A stretch of DNA of 61,373 nt from a virus. Positions 34,214-45,300 of this stretch are shown here, one piece after another. Below the pieces are notes generated by a model, which saw only the letters and a list, made by a program, of their open reading frames with translations, made no database searches and was not told where the DNA came from. Where the stretch lies: the IMG/VR virus record IMGVR_UViG_3300019776_000299, positions 1 to 61,373 of that record. The stretch is one strand, 5' to 3'. Position 1 is the first letter of the stretch. Each line of letters opens with the position of its first letter. The position numbers were made by a program, and so were the translations under genes.

Positions 34214-35106
34214 TAGTTCAATTTCCCTTCCTTTTTGAGGGCCAGCTTGTTTTTGGCGTACTCTTCAGGGGTCATGCCCATAATTCCCGCCATTTCACGC
34301 TCTTCGCGGGTCAGTGTAACCGTATTCCGGCCCCCACTTCCGTTAGAAGCGGTGCGAGAAGACGGTGCAGCGGGCGGGGGAGGCTTGCGGGCAACAGGTT
34401 TTGCCGCCATGGACGAAGGTTCCTCGACATCTTCAGCCTGAACCGCCGTCTGAGGCTTCACATAGCCCATTTGGCGTTCAATTTCCGCGAAATATTCGTC
34501 TGTATCGGCCTGAAAACCGTCTGCAACAGCGATATTATGCGCCCCAATCATCTTCATGTAGAGGCGGCGGTCACGGACACACTCAGGATGAGCCCTAACC
34601 CACGCCGCAGAACGTGGAGAAAGCTGAGAAGCGATGGCTTCGACGGGGTCAGCGGGGGCCTCAGGCTCAGTTTTCGGCGGCGTCTTCAGCCTCTGCTCAA
34701 GAGCAGAACGCCCATTTTCAAGCTGAAGCAGTTTCGCGCCGTTGATCGACATATTCGACTGGATTTCAGCCGCAGCCTCATAGTCTCCAGCCGTCATCGC
34801 CGTGGCATAATCACGCTTCAGCATGTCATTGGTGCGCTTGACGCTGTCAATTGCGCTCATGATAAGCTGAAGATTGCTGTCCTGCACCTCATAGGATGCA
34901 CGATTGGCCTGATTGCTTGCCTCACGGGCCCTGCGCTCAGCTTCCGCCCGCGCCTGACGCTCGACTTCAAGCTGCTTCTTAAGAGCCTGAATGCCACTTT
35001 CGGCGTCATCCGCGCTGTCTTCGGGCTTGTCAGGAGTGTCATCGCTTTCCTTCGGAGGGGCAATGACGATTTCTTCTTCCTGAACGTTCTCTTCAGTGTC
35101 TGCCAT
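34213..35106 (-). CDS. Capsid scaffolding protein
   Basis: A 297-residue acidic, helical protein. Residues 35-85 form a strong coiled coil (LKKQLEVERQARAEAERRAR). Later come SQLSPRSAAWVRAHPECVRD and a C-terminal basic helix region (LTREEREMAGIMGMTPEEY). Lack of aromatic core residues, acidic N-terminus and basic C-terminus fit a scaffold that guides capsid assembly and is then removed. It is followed by the 190-residue gene and then the capsid genes. Confidence 0.75.
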   Translation of the reverse strand: MADTEENVQEEEIVIAPPKESDDTPDKPEDSADDAESGIQALKKQLEVERQARAEAERRAREASNQANRASYEVQDSNLQLIMSAIDSVKRTNDMLKRDYATAMTAGDYEAAAEIQSNMSINGAKLLQLENGRSALEQRLKTPPKTEPEAPADPVEAIASQLSPRSAAWVRAHPECVRDRRLYMKMIGAHNIAVADGFQADTDEYFAEIERQMGYVKPQTAVQAEDVEEPSSMAAKPVARKPPPPAAPSSRTASNGSGGRNTVTLTREEREMAGIMGMTPEEYAKNKLALKKEGKLN

Positions 35107-35116
35107 TTATGTCCTC

Positions 35117-35509
35117 CTACCAGACAGTGTCAGGCGTAGGGATGCGCCCGCGAATGTCGGTGTCATCAAGAATGCGGCACAACTGCCCATGCACGGTGAT
35201 CGCCCAACCATCGCTGGGGCGGAAGTAAATCCAGTCACCAACGTCAAGGTTCACGCCTTTGAACCACTTGCCGCTTTCATCAACAAAGGCATCCGCGCCC
35301 TTCTTGATGATAAGGCCAACCTTGCCCTGATACTTGTCTTCGTCGCGGGTCTGCGCAGACAGGTACAATCCGCTCTTGGTCTTCTCAGGGCGGATGTAAA
35401 TGGCGACAAGAACCTGATTGTGGAAAATCTCAATGTCGCTGATGTCGCCCATTTCCTTGCGGATGGCCTCAGCGGGATCGGTGGCGTGTTCCATACGCAT
35501 GTATGGCAT
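35117..35509 (-). CDS. GroES-like co-chaperonin
   Basis: A 130-residue protein whose residues 24-120 follow the GroES order. A first strand (DIEIFHNQVLVAIYIRPEK) leads to the mobile-loop position TKSGLYLSAQ, then YQGKVGLIIKKG, DVGDWIYFRPSDG and a C-terminal strand with CRILDDTDIRGRI. Phage GroES homologues replace the host co-chaperonin to fold capsid proteins. It lies just upstream of the scaffold gene. No GroEL gene is present, so it would work with host GroEL. Confidence 0.8.
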   Translation of the reverse strand: MPYMRMEHATDPAEAIRKEMGDISDIEIFHNQVLVAIYIRPEKTKSGLYLSAQTRDEDKYQGKVGLIIKKGADAFVDESGKWFKGVNLDVGDWIYFRPSDGWAITVHGQLCRILDDTDIRGRIPTPDTVW

Positions 35510-35511
35510 GT

Positions 35512-35733
35512 CTAGCTCCCCTGTTGTGCTTTGTTGATTTCGGTATTCACTTCGTCAATCATCTCAAAGGCAATGTTGATGCCCCGGACGATGCCAGCCT
35601 GATACTTGTAATCGGCAAAATTTTCGGCGTTACCCGTCACAATGCGTTCGCTTTCGCGGATCGCCGCCTCTTGCAAGCGCTTCGCAAATACCTTTTGCCA
35701 AAACGTGTCGTAAGTCTGCATCGCATACAACAC
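35512..35733 (-). CDS. Small helical protein of the head operon
   Basis: A 73-residue helical protein (69 if the second ATG, at 35721, is used; neither has a clear ribosome site). It contains FAKRLQEAAIRESERIV and YKYQAGIVRGINIAFEMIDE. Similar short proteins lie by portal, scaffold or capsid genes in other phages. Its function is unknown. It is the first gene after the promoter at 35770. Confidence 0.6.
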   Translation of the reverse strand: MLYAMQTYDTFWQKVFAKRLQEAAIRESERIVTGNAENFADYKYQAGIVRGINIAFEMIDEVNTEINKAQQGS

Positions 35734-35769
35734 GTAGTAAATGGCAAGAAGTTAATCTATTTACTTGCT

Positions 35770-35798
35770 ATTATGTAAATGTGGTTATGCACTGTTAA
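35770..35798 (-). promoter_or_regulatory. Leftward late promoter of the GroES-scaffold operon
   Basis: Read leftward: -35 TTAACA (35793-35798), 17-base spacer, -10 CATAAT (35770-35775). The -35 overlaps the T-run of the terminator that ends the upstream transcript, giving a compact terminator/promoter junction like the one at 33545-33610. Confidence 0.65.
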
Positions 35799-35827
35799 TA
35801 AAAAGGGCCGGGAGTTACCCCAGCCCT
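35797..35827 (-). terminator. Intrinsic terminator
   Basis: Read leftward, AGGGCTGGG pairs with CCCGGCCCT (one T-G pair) around a short loop, followed by TTTTTATT. It ends the transcript from the terminase, portal and 483-residue genes. The stretch 35828-35908 holds a CCTGTC/GACAGG stem and no gene. Confidence 0.75.
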
Positions 35828-35908
35828 AAAATTGGTGCCGCAAGGGGAAGCACACTTATGTCGGCTTGCTTCCTGTCAGGCGACCGACAGGCCCCTTGCA
35901 GCGCGGCC

Positions 35909-37360
35909 TTAGTAAGCTTTCTTCCCGTAGGCGTCAATCTTCTGAAGACGCCCTTCCCCGGAGCCAGCGCCAGCCGTCATGCCAAGGCCGCCACCGTCCC
36001 TCTTGGGCGGACGCGCGCCATACCATTCCTTCTTCTGAAGGCGGCCCTCACCAGAACCAGCGCCAGCCGTCATCATGGCGCGGCCGCCGCGCTTACGGGG
36101 GAGCGGCATGGGGCCCGGAGCGGGGCCGGGACCGGGCATGGGGCCAGCGCCAAGGCCGCCCATGGGAGGGCCGGGAGGAGGGGCACCCATGCCAGCAATC
36201 GGCGGGACAGGCGCAGGCGGTGCGCCCAGAGGCATTGTCGGACCACCCGGAACCATGGGCTCAGGCTGCTTGGGGGCAGAGTTGATCGTGATGTTGATCA
36301 CGGGAACCTTGCTCCCCTTGGACGGCTTGTCAGACTTGGCCTTGGGGTTGTTCATCTCTTCGCCAAACCCGCCGCCATACGCCTTGGCAACGCGGCCACC
36401 GGACTTGCGCTCCTTGCGCTCATCCTCTTCGTCTTCGTACTCTTCGTTCTCGCCCATGTACGCCTTCATGGCAGCGCCGACAGCGTGACCAATAGCCTTG
36501 TGGGCATCATGGTCAACTTTGCCACCGGACTTGCGGCCCATGTAAACGCGGTCCTCATACGGGTCAGCCTTGGGGGTGTATTTCCCAGCGTCCATCTTGC
36601 GCCTGACAGAAGGCGTCATTTCGGGACGCGGGCGCGGCTTCGGAGGGGTGACGCCAACCATGGAGCTTTCCGCGTAAGGGTCACGCCCAGCCATCAGCGC
36701 CGCAGCTTCCTTCGCCGTCATGCCGCCGCCTTCCTGCTTCTTGGCGCGGCCACCAGCCCTCAGGCCCTTGGAGGACTGCTGGGCGTCATGCTTCTTATCA
36801 AGCTTTGACTTTTCCCACTTCTCCATGGACATGCCATGCTTCTTGGCAAGCTTCTTGTCCTGCTTCAGGTCTGCCTTGGAGTGTTCCCACGTCTCGCCGG
36901 AAACCTTGCCACCCTTCTTGTAGCCAGCCATTTCGCGCACCTTGCTGACGCCAGTGCCCTGCGGGATGCCGAAGTTTGCCCCGCCATACGGCATTCCGCC
37001 GCCCACATACTTCTTGGCACGGCCACCGGACTTCATGCCGCCAACGTGCTTCTTGCCATCGCGCTCTTCGTTGGCTTCCTTCATGTTGCGGTTGGCATAC
37101 GCCATGGCAATCGCCTTGCCGCCGTCCTTCTTGGCCTTTCGATCCGCGCGGCCACCGCACATCTTGCCTTCAGGCTTCGCGTCAACTTTGCCGCCCGACT
37201 TGTAGGCGCGGCGCGAAACCGGGCGCATACCAGTCTTAACATCCGCGTCCAGCGGGTCATAAGCAGTCCAACCAGAGGCATCAACCGGGCCCTTAAGCGG
37301 CGCGGTCATGCGGCTGATCTTTTCGTTCATCGCGGCCTTCGCCTGCTTCCGGTATTCCAT
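35909..37360 (-). CDS. Virion-region protein rich in SGGR/GGK hinges
   Basis: A 483-residue basic protein made of short helices separated by about a dozen glycine hinges: YKSGGKV, KMCGGRAD, KKDGGKA, MKSGGRA, YKKGGKV, RAGGRA, RKSGGKV, RKSGGRV and RKRGGRA. Residues 350-435 are Pro/Gly-rich. The C-terminus has two tandem copies of MTAGAGSGEGRLQK followed by Tyr-Gly. Little globular structure is expected. Position between the polyvalent protein block and scaffold suggests a packaged, perhaps DNA-contacting, protein. CAAGGAG precedes the ATG. Confidence 0.65.
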   Translation of the reverse strand: MEYRKQAKAAMNEKISRMTAPLKGPVDASGWTAYDPLDADVKTGMRPVSRRAYKSGGKVDAKPEGKMCGGRADRKAKKDGGKAIAMAYANRNMKEANEERDGKKHVGGMKSGGRAKKYVGGGMPYGGANFGIPQGTGVSKVREMAGYKKGGKVSGETWEHSKADLKQDKKLAKKHGMSMEKWEKSKLDKKHDAQQSSKGLRAGGRAKKQEGGGMTAKEAAALMAGRDPYAESSMVGVTPPKPRPRPEMTPSVRRKMDAGKYTPKADPYEDRVYMGRKSGGKVDHDAHKAIGHAVGAAMKAYMGENEEYEDEEDERKERKSGGRVAKAYGGGFGEEMNNPKAKSDKPSKGSKVPVINITINSAPKQPEPMVPGGPTMPLGAPPAPVPPIAGMGAPPPGPPMGGLGAGPMPGPGPAPGPMPLPRKRGGRAMMTAGAGSGEGRLQKKEWYGARPPKRDGGGLGMTAGAGSGEGRLQKIDAYGKKAY

Positions 37361-37402
37361 GTTTGTCTCCTTGAGTACGCTCAGTGTACTGTTTTTATTT
37401 GT

Positions 37403-39331
37403 TTACGAAAAGAGCTTTGCAAGCCTGATGGCCGCGTCAATCCCATCGCCTACCCCGCCACCGTTTCGGTACGGATAACGGTACATCTGTCCTTGCTGCG
37501 GCATAGCCGGGTCAAGAAACTGACCATTCGCGTACTGCGCAACCAATGGCGAAGCTCCCAAGCCCCCCGTATACCCAAGGCTTCCATAGTTTGGCGGAAG
37601 CTGCTGGTAGTTAACATAAGGCGGGAGGGGCGGCAGAGCAGAGGAAGCAGGCTGCTCTTTTGGGGTGGTAGCGGCGACAGGCGGCGGGGCAGACGGCCTA
37701 GGCAGCCCTGTTTCGTTGCTGCTACGCTGGCCAGCCATCGCCATGGTGCGGGCATATGCGCTGTCGGGGCTGGGTTCGCCAAAGACATTCCGCAAACCCT
37801 GATCCAAGCGGCCCATCCAGCTATCTTGCTGGGAGGGGGCAACGCGCGTCCCAAGCTTTTCAGCAGCCCACTGAGAAATTGGCTCCACTAGCTTCGCTAC
37901 GCCGGGGCTGTAATTGGGGTTGTAGGTATCCGCATCCGTTACAGCCTCACGGACCATTCTTTCAGAAGGTGTTTCGTTGGTATTAACGGGCGATATCTCA
38001 TTCACCGCGTTGTTTACAACGCCGCCCGCATAAGGGTTTGTGAACCCGTACTGCGGAACCTGAGTATTGACAGGCGTGTATGTCGGAACCTGATTGGCAG
38101 CAAGCTGCGCGTTGAGGGCCGCTTGGTCACTTGGGGAAAGCTGCCCAATTTGCTCAGGGCTTACGTTGTAGGAAACTCCGTTAATAGTAACAACGCGGTC
38201 CTGCCTTGTCTTGGCAGGAGGGGCCGCAGCCTGCGCAGGCGTCCCAACAAAAGTATTGTCAGGCACACCCATAGCAAGCCGATAATCATTTACATTGGCG
38301 CGCGGGTCTTGAGCAACGTCATATGCGGGAACTCCCGGAGGCGACCTATACTTGCCGTATTGAGCAGCAAGACGCTGGGCCTCTGACACAGGCGCTGGGC
38401 TAACTTGCTGGGATACAGGGAATGCGCGCCCAGAAGGCATTGGGATGCCTGTCGGGTCTTGAGCAGCCGCGTACCTCCCCATGGCGCTAGTGTACGCCTC
38501 AGTGGTCGGGGCAGGAGCAGAGCGATACTGACCATATTGCCCCGCCAGCCTAGCAGCGTTTGGCTGGTTATATGTGCCGCGATCATATTGCTTCACGCCT
38601 TCGTCAGCAAAGGGGGAGTTTGCCCCCTCAAACATAGAGGACGTGGAGTAATCTGACGGGCGCGCGGGCGTGCTGCCCAGACCACGATTGGGGCCAGCAG
38701 TCGGCTCTTGAGACAGCTTGACAGGCGTAGCACTGCGGGTCAGGGGCGCATTAGGGGCGATACGATCCTGAATTTTCCCAGTATACCCGCTAACGACAGA
38801 ACTGCCTGACGCAATACGGTCCAAAGTATTCTGGGACGCCATGCTTGAAGGGGAAATCGTGCCAGCAGTCTTATCGACGCCCACGCGCGGCCCAAAACCC
38901 TTTTGCCGCTGTTCAGCCATGCGCTCTTCATTTTTAGAGCGCGTAGTGTCCATAAACGATTTGTTTACGGCTTTTGATGTTGCTTCACGCGCCGCCTCAG
39001 GAGACTTATAACTTGCCCCCTGACCCGACATAGGGCTTTTGGAAGCAGCATTTGCGCTGGCCTTTTGACTTCCCATGCCTGAACCACCGCCGCCTCCACC
39101 TGATGGAGGGGCAGAGCGGGATGGAGCAGTACGCGATGGGGCGTTGAGGGAGCCGCCACCGGGGCCGCTTGATTTACCAGCGCCAACATTGCTTGATTTA
39201 GACTGACTAGCAGACTTCACAGAGGCGCTGGCGGCGGTGCCCTTAATGTTTGCGCCGCCTAGAACGCGATGCTTGCGAAGACTGGCCGCCTTTTCATCAG
39301 AAATCGTAAGATACTTGGGCTTCTTCGCCAT
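37403..39331 (-). CDS. Low-complexity putative ejected virion protein
   Basis: A 642-residue protein. The start (AKKPKYLTISDEKAASLRKH) is basic and residues 30-150 are Ser/Gly/Lys-rich and disordered. The middle contains repeated AARLAGQYGQYRSAP / AQRLAAQYGKYRSPP units about 60 residues apart. The end is Pro/Tyr-rich, finishing YRNGGGVGDGIDAAIRLAKL, the glycine-hinge plus short-helix tag also seen in the next gene. It abuts the 2116-residue gene, so co-packaging is plausible. Confidence 0.6.
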   Translation of the reverse strand: MAKKPKYLTISDEKAASLRKHRVLGGANIKGTAASASVKSASQSKSSNVGAGKSSGPGGGSLNAPSRTAPSRSAPPSGGGGGGSGMGSQKASANAASKSPMSGQGASYKSPEAAREATSKAVNKSFMDTTRSKNEERMAEQRQKGFGPRVGVDKTAGTISPSSMASQNTLDRIASGSSVVSGYTGKIQDRIAPNAPLTRSATPVKLSQEPTAGPNRGLGSTPARPSDYSTSSMFEGANSPFADEGVKQYDRGTYNQPNAARLAGQYGQYRSAPAPTTEAYTSAMGRYAAAQDPTGIPMPSGRAFPVSQQVSPAPVSEAQRLAAQYGKYRSPPGVPAYDVAQDPRANVNDYRLAMGVPDNTFVGTPAQAAAPPAKTRQDRVVTINGVSYNVSPEQIGQLSPSDQAALNAQLAANQVPTYTPVNTQVPQYGFTNPYAGGVVNNAVNEISPVNTNETPSERMVREAVTDADTYNPNYSPGVAKLVEPISQWAAEKLGTRVAPSQQDSWMGRLDQGLRNVFGEPSPDSAYARTMAMAGQRSSNETGLPRPSAPPPVAATTPKEQPASSALPPLPPYVNYQQLPPNYGSLGYTGGLGASPLVAQYANGQFLDPAMPQQGQMYRYPYRNGGGVGDGIDAAIRLAKLFS

Positions 39332-39332
39332 G

Positions 39333-42300
39333 TCAGACCTCAGAAGTTAAAGCCAGAGCGCGGCCAACTGTGTCACTATCAGCATATTTTGTGCTGCCTG
39401 TCACGCGGCCACCCTTTTTGAAGTCAGAGAACCGGGCCCTCTGGAAGTCATCAGTCAGGCGGAAACCAAGCTGCTCACGCGGGCCATCAGCCGTCTGGAC
39501 GGGGATGACCTCCCACTGGACCTTCTGACCCGTGGCGTCCTTGACTACCTTCTCTACGCGCTTTTTGTAGATGTTATTGTAGTAATCAATCATGCCCTCG
39601 CCGCCCGTCTTCAGATCAAGACCAGACAATTCAAGCGGGCTGCTGGCGAACTCATTGGCCAGCATTTCATTCAGGTAATCTTTGGCGTGGCCCTTGCTGG
39701 GGAATGTTTCGCCACTTGGCTCACCGTAAAGATAAACGCCCCACTCTCCGGTTTCAGGGTCCTTCACAATTTCGTACTCTTCAATAGCGGAACGGCGGCT
39801 TTCCTCCTCCAAGCGCATCTTATCAGCCAATTCCTTGCCGATATATTCGTCAAGGTCAGATGGATCGCTGATGCTTTCGTTGACCACCATCTTGCCATTG
39901 GGGTCATAAGCCAAAAGGCTTCCATCATCCGGATTATACTGGACCTTGCTGATATGTTTTTGAAGATTGAAGCGCTCAGCCTGAGCTTCGCCCGGGGTAA
40001 ATGTGAAGTAATCCGCGCCAGCGTCCAACGCCTGATCCAGAGACTTCTTGATTGAAAGGTCTGTCCAGCCCTGTGTAGAACTAATGTAAGGGGCGGCCTC
40101 AACCATGTACTGCTCTTTGTTCATGGCTTCAAATAGGCTTCTATATTCTTCGCCACGCCCCAGTTCATCTGCGATTTTGTTTGCGCCCTTCTGACGCGCA
40201 ACCGTAAGAGCGTAACTCCGGGCCTTTTCAAAATCATTGTCATAGTAGTGCGGGGCAGCATCAAAGGCGGCCTTCGCCTTTTGCTCGACCCATTCATTGG
40301 TGTTGGCCTTTACGGCATTATCATATTCTTTCCGCCAGTTTTTGCTAAGGTCCTTGACGCCGCTCTTACGCCCTGCCTGAGCCCAGTCACTCTGGGTTTC
40401 ATCAACATTAAACGCCTTGTAAGGGCGGTTAGCGCCTTCAGGGGTCACATCAAGAATTTGGCTGCGGACATGGCTGATCACGTCAGGTTCATCCCAGTGC
40501 CCTGACCGGAACTTCCCGCCTTCACGGTGCAGAGACTTCGCAGCACGCTCCGCGTCAGCCTGACTGTAATAGGTGTACGGGCCGCCAGACTGGTTCCTAA
40601 GCGTTTCTCCGTCAGGACCGACGATGTGCCACATGCGGTCCTTTTGGACAACATTCGGGCGCTGAGAGCTTCCAAGCCGGATCAAGGTTTCGCGATAATC
40701 TTGACCGCCCGGGGTGGAGTAATCTTGGTACTTTGTAGGGGTGCTAAGTCCGCCAATGCTGTCAACGTACTCCTGCTTCATAGCCTCATGGAGGTCAATA
40801 ATTTCGCCATTATAATCTATGCCGTCTTGCAGCAGACTTAGATAAGTCTGGTCCTTTAAATGAAGTGGGTTGGTAGGGTCGCCTCCTAAAGATTGCTTTA
40901 TGCCGCGCGCCGCAAGATTTGCGCGCGTCTTTTTTTCCATCAATTCGTTTATTTTTGGTTCGTATTTCTGGCGAATTTCAGCGGGTACATCCTCAACCTT
41001 AACATCAGCAAGGCGCGTTGGCTTATTACCGCCCAAAACAACGTTCTGTGTCTGAACGCGGTTCTTCGTCAGATAGTCCACAAGGTCCTGCTTCGTGATT
41101 TGCTTCTGCTGGGGCAGGAATGCCTCCGCGCCAGTCCAGCGAAGCTCTTCAGGCGAAACGCTCTTGCGCAGCATGGCCAAAGCCTGCTGGCCAGTCATCT
41201 TCTCCATGGGAAGAGCTTGCGCGGCTTCCATGGCCTTGGAGAACCAACGCGCAGGGCCAGCTTCAGCCTCCGCAGGGTCTAAGAAGTAATTAGCAGCACC
41301 AATGCCAGCGGCCTTGGCGTACTTGCCGCCCGGGCCGAAGCCAATGGCAAGGCTGGCCGTCAGCGGGTCATTCGTGGCCACGCCCTCGGCCACATCCATT
41401 CCAGCGGCAACGGGGGCGGTGAACGGATTAAGATAGAACGGGACGGTCTTCAGGTCATATGCGGTTTGCGCCATGCCGCTCATGCCGGGAGCAACGTCAT
41501 AAGGAGCCGTGCCCATGCTGTACTCGCCGCCAAACAGAGGCATGTCTACAGTGACTTCGCGGCGCGGCTTTGCCCCCACATGCGTCATCTGCTGAGTTTC
41601 GCGGGGCTGGGCGGCGACCGCAGCCTTGGTGGCCTCATAGTCCGCAATATCGCGGTCAGGGACGGCGTAATACTCCATGAGCGCGTCATAGGTAGCCGGG
41701 TTAGATACAGCCCGCTGGGCGACCGCCTGAGGGGCATCTGTACGTGCTGGGTTAGGACCGGGTGCCGTAGGCGGGATCAGATTGCCCTGAGCATCGTACT
41801 TGTTGCCCTTGGCATCCTCCATCATGACGGGCGCAGTACCGCCGCCCACATCCTTGGCGAGGCGAACGGCGTCAACAATGTCATCGTCAACCGCGCCGCC
41901 GTCAGCGTATCCCCACGGCATTGGGTTTTCCTCCCAATACTTTTCAATGTTATCAGCCCACTCATTTGTGGCCTTCTGCTTGGGGAATTGCGTAATCATT
42001 GACCACTGAGCCTTGGAGGGGTCCACTTTTGCGTTTGGGTGCAATTTCTCAAACCATTGGGGGAACATAAGGCGAGAAGGCGTAATATTTTGGAAACCTC
42101 CAGAATACCCTTCTGGCGATTTTATCTTGTTGCTGTATGTGCCGTGCTGTGGGCCAGCAGTCATTGTTTCAAGGGTTGGCTCTACCTTCATGAAAGAAAA
42201 GCCGGAAGAACCCAGCGGCAGCCCGATCAGACGGGGTTCAGATACAGCAAACCTAACCTCTCCAGCATCTGGGAAGCCAGCCGCTCGATACTCTTTTTTG

Positions 42301-45300
42301 TCCATTTTCTTTACAAAATCTGAAAGGTGCGATCCGGGCCTTCCGCGCGCGTTCATAAACGCCAACGCCTTGTCAGTTTTTGCGATACCCGGCCAATCCG
42401 GGTAAGTTTTCTTCATTTCTGCGTCAAATTTAGCAATATCTGCCCGCGCAATCTTGCTGTTTGGTATCATTTTTATGATCGTGTCAGCCATCATGTGGGT
42501 GCTATCTACCGCCTCTGGCCCCATGGAGACAGATGTCAAATATGGAACTTCGCCCTCCTTGGTGCGCTCCGCAAGCCGTTCTGCCATGGTATTTGCGGCG
42601 TCTTCGCGGCTGGCCCACGCAGCGGGCGCGTCCCCTTGGCCAAACCTGTCCCGCGCAAACTCAAACCCGCCATGGAGGTCCGTAGGATTTGCAAGACGAT
42701 TGGCTCCAACTTTGGCAAGGCGTTTCCCAGCGGCGCTTAGATCGCCGACAGCCGGATAAATGACGGCGTTTTCCTTAACCAAATCGTGCGGGCGCTTTTT
42801 TAAGTAATCAATAAGCGGGCGAACCTCATCATATTCAGCCTGCATTTCTGTCAACGGCACGCCATAACGCTCGTTCCCTAAAGCGGGAACGCCACGCTCA
42901 AAATTGCGCGATTTCCTGACAAGATCACTGCCCTCAGAACGGAAAACCTTGTCAACAGGCGCTGGAGGGAGGTTGCCAAATTCACGCTGCAAATACTTAA
43001 GCGCAGCCTCAACATTTTTATCAGACACAAACCCCTTTCCAGCATACCCCTCGCGCACAGCGCCGCCACCAGCCTTCTCAAGATATGTAAACGGCTCCAT
43101 GACGCCTGTTTTCTGGTCTGCGAAGACCGTGTCCTCAGACGCCGCATTGCGGTTGCTGGGGCCGTGCGGGCCATAGTTCAGCCAGCTATTCTGACCGCGT
43201 GTTTCGCTGGTCATCGCAGGCAAAGCCTCAGGCGAATACATGCGGCGGTGCAGCAAGTAAGCGCGCTCTTCACCCGGAGCGCGGAAGAATGGGTTGCCGG
43301 GTCCATAATGTCCGTACAAATCATGCACGATACGGAAGGCGTCATTAACGGTAGCGTTATCAAGATCACCCACGCGGCCAATACGCTTCAGTAGAGGGTT
43401 CTGCGATGGATCAAATTCAATGCTAGAACCGAAGCCCGCGTCAGTCGGGAAAAAGCTGAGGCTCCCACGCTCTGCGATATCCGCATAGCCAAGAGACGGG
43501 CTGGCTGCATACGGGTCTTTGCCACGGATCGCAGTGAACGCAATCCCAGCATCTTCAGCGGCCTTAAGCTGGTCAATTGTCTCTTGCGCCATAGCATCAT
43601 AAGAACGGCGCACAGCCGGGTCATCAGGTGCGTGCTTCATGCGGTCGTAAGCCTCAGCGACACGCATAGCAAATTCTTCATCCAAAGATGGATATTGCTC
43701 CATCTCATGGCTTCCAATAACGCCACGCTTTTTCAAATATTCAGTCGCGGCGTCCATGATTTGTGGGATGGGCTTTGCCTCAGCCTCGCCAACAAAAGGC
43801 AGCTTCACAGACGATGGCTTTCCCGGAACGCCCTTATAACCGGACCCCGGAGGCGTGAGCGCAGAAAGCCCCTTACGCTCTGAAGGCCCTAAAAGCCCAA
43901 TAGTGGCGCGGCGAAGGAACCCGCCTCCATCTGCCTTTTCAACCCGCCCGCCATCAGCATCAGAAATTCTCTTACTGGACGCCTTGAACGGATCAAATGC
44001 ACCAAACCGTGAGCGGATGTTCTTGGGGTCAAACACAATGTAATGGCGCGTAGACCCACCAGTTCCCGGCATACCAACACGGCCAAGACCACCAGCAAAT
44101 ACGTCTGTGGCCATATCTATGCTGTCGTACCCCAAGCTTTGGAAGACATCAGCCATAACATGGCCGGGGCTGACCATGTTTCCATTGTCATCCATAAGAT
44201 CGAAGACGTTTTCGCCTACAACCTTCCTGTATGTCTTGGCGTCTATTCCTCCGTTATTGCTGATTTCATCATATAAAGCGGCAGAAACCCTATCAACTTC
44301 ACTGTCGCGCGTCCCATAATCGTACAGGGCTTGGCGTGTTTTCTCTACTAGATCGGCAGCGGGGCCACCCTCTGAAATGATGTCCCCGTCTTCGTCATAC
44401 TGGACATCATAAGGCCAGAAGGTCTGATTTGGGCTGTCAATTACAACAGGGTTTTTCATGCGAAGGTTTACAGGGTAAACAGCACCTTCGTTTGTGATGC
44501 CAAGGTTCTGGCGCGCAAGATCATCCGAAAACTGCTTTACAATTTTCGGGTCCATAGGGTTGCCAGTAAATTCCGTGCCGTACTTGTCGCGGTGCCAATC
44601 CAACACGTCATTCGGGTGGAAGTTATCTAGAATGTTTTCAGCCTCCCGCTCAAGACGCATGGTCAGGTCAGGGCCAGCCGCCGTGGCATAGTTCTCACTG
44701 GCGTCTACAGGGCTTGTGGTAAAGTATTGATGGCCACCCCAGTAGCCTTCGGGATTGCTATACCTGTTGGAGAACTGAGAAATGTTGCGCGGGCTTCCAT
44801 GGTAAGCCGGGACATTCACGCCAAGGTCTTGGCGGCGCTCCTCCAAGCTCTGCGGATCAAACGCAAGATTAGGATCGCGCTGATTAAGATACTCAACCAG
44901 ACTGCGCGTCTCAGCGTCCGCCCCCGGGGCAACGTCAACCTTAAAACCGGGCTTAAGGTGGGAAGGGATTTCATCGACGCCGTAACGCATGGCGGGGGCG
45001 GCTTCTTCACCAGCGCCAGACGTCAGCTTCAGCGCCTGCTCCACAACATCACCGACTACACGCCCTTTGCCAGCGTACCCTTCGCGGCGGGGCAAGTCAG
45101 ACACGCCAGCCGCTTCGTTAATGGCTTTTACCTCATCATCTGTCAGGAGGCGGTTTACGCGCATGTCACCACCAATGAGCCAGTTCCCGGTCATGTTTGG
45201 GTTAGTTTTGTAACGGTAGTGGCCTCCAAAAGGCACCTGATCGGTGATGTGGGCAGTTTTGGGATCAGGCGTGCCTTTTTTAGTAATACGGGCCCGTTCA

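Noticed and set aside
35765-36808. A long Arg/Ala/His-rich plus-strand frame
   Set aside because: It is antisense to the SGGR-rich gene and crosses a terminator and promoter of the real transcripts.
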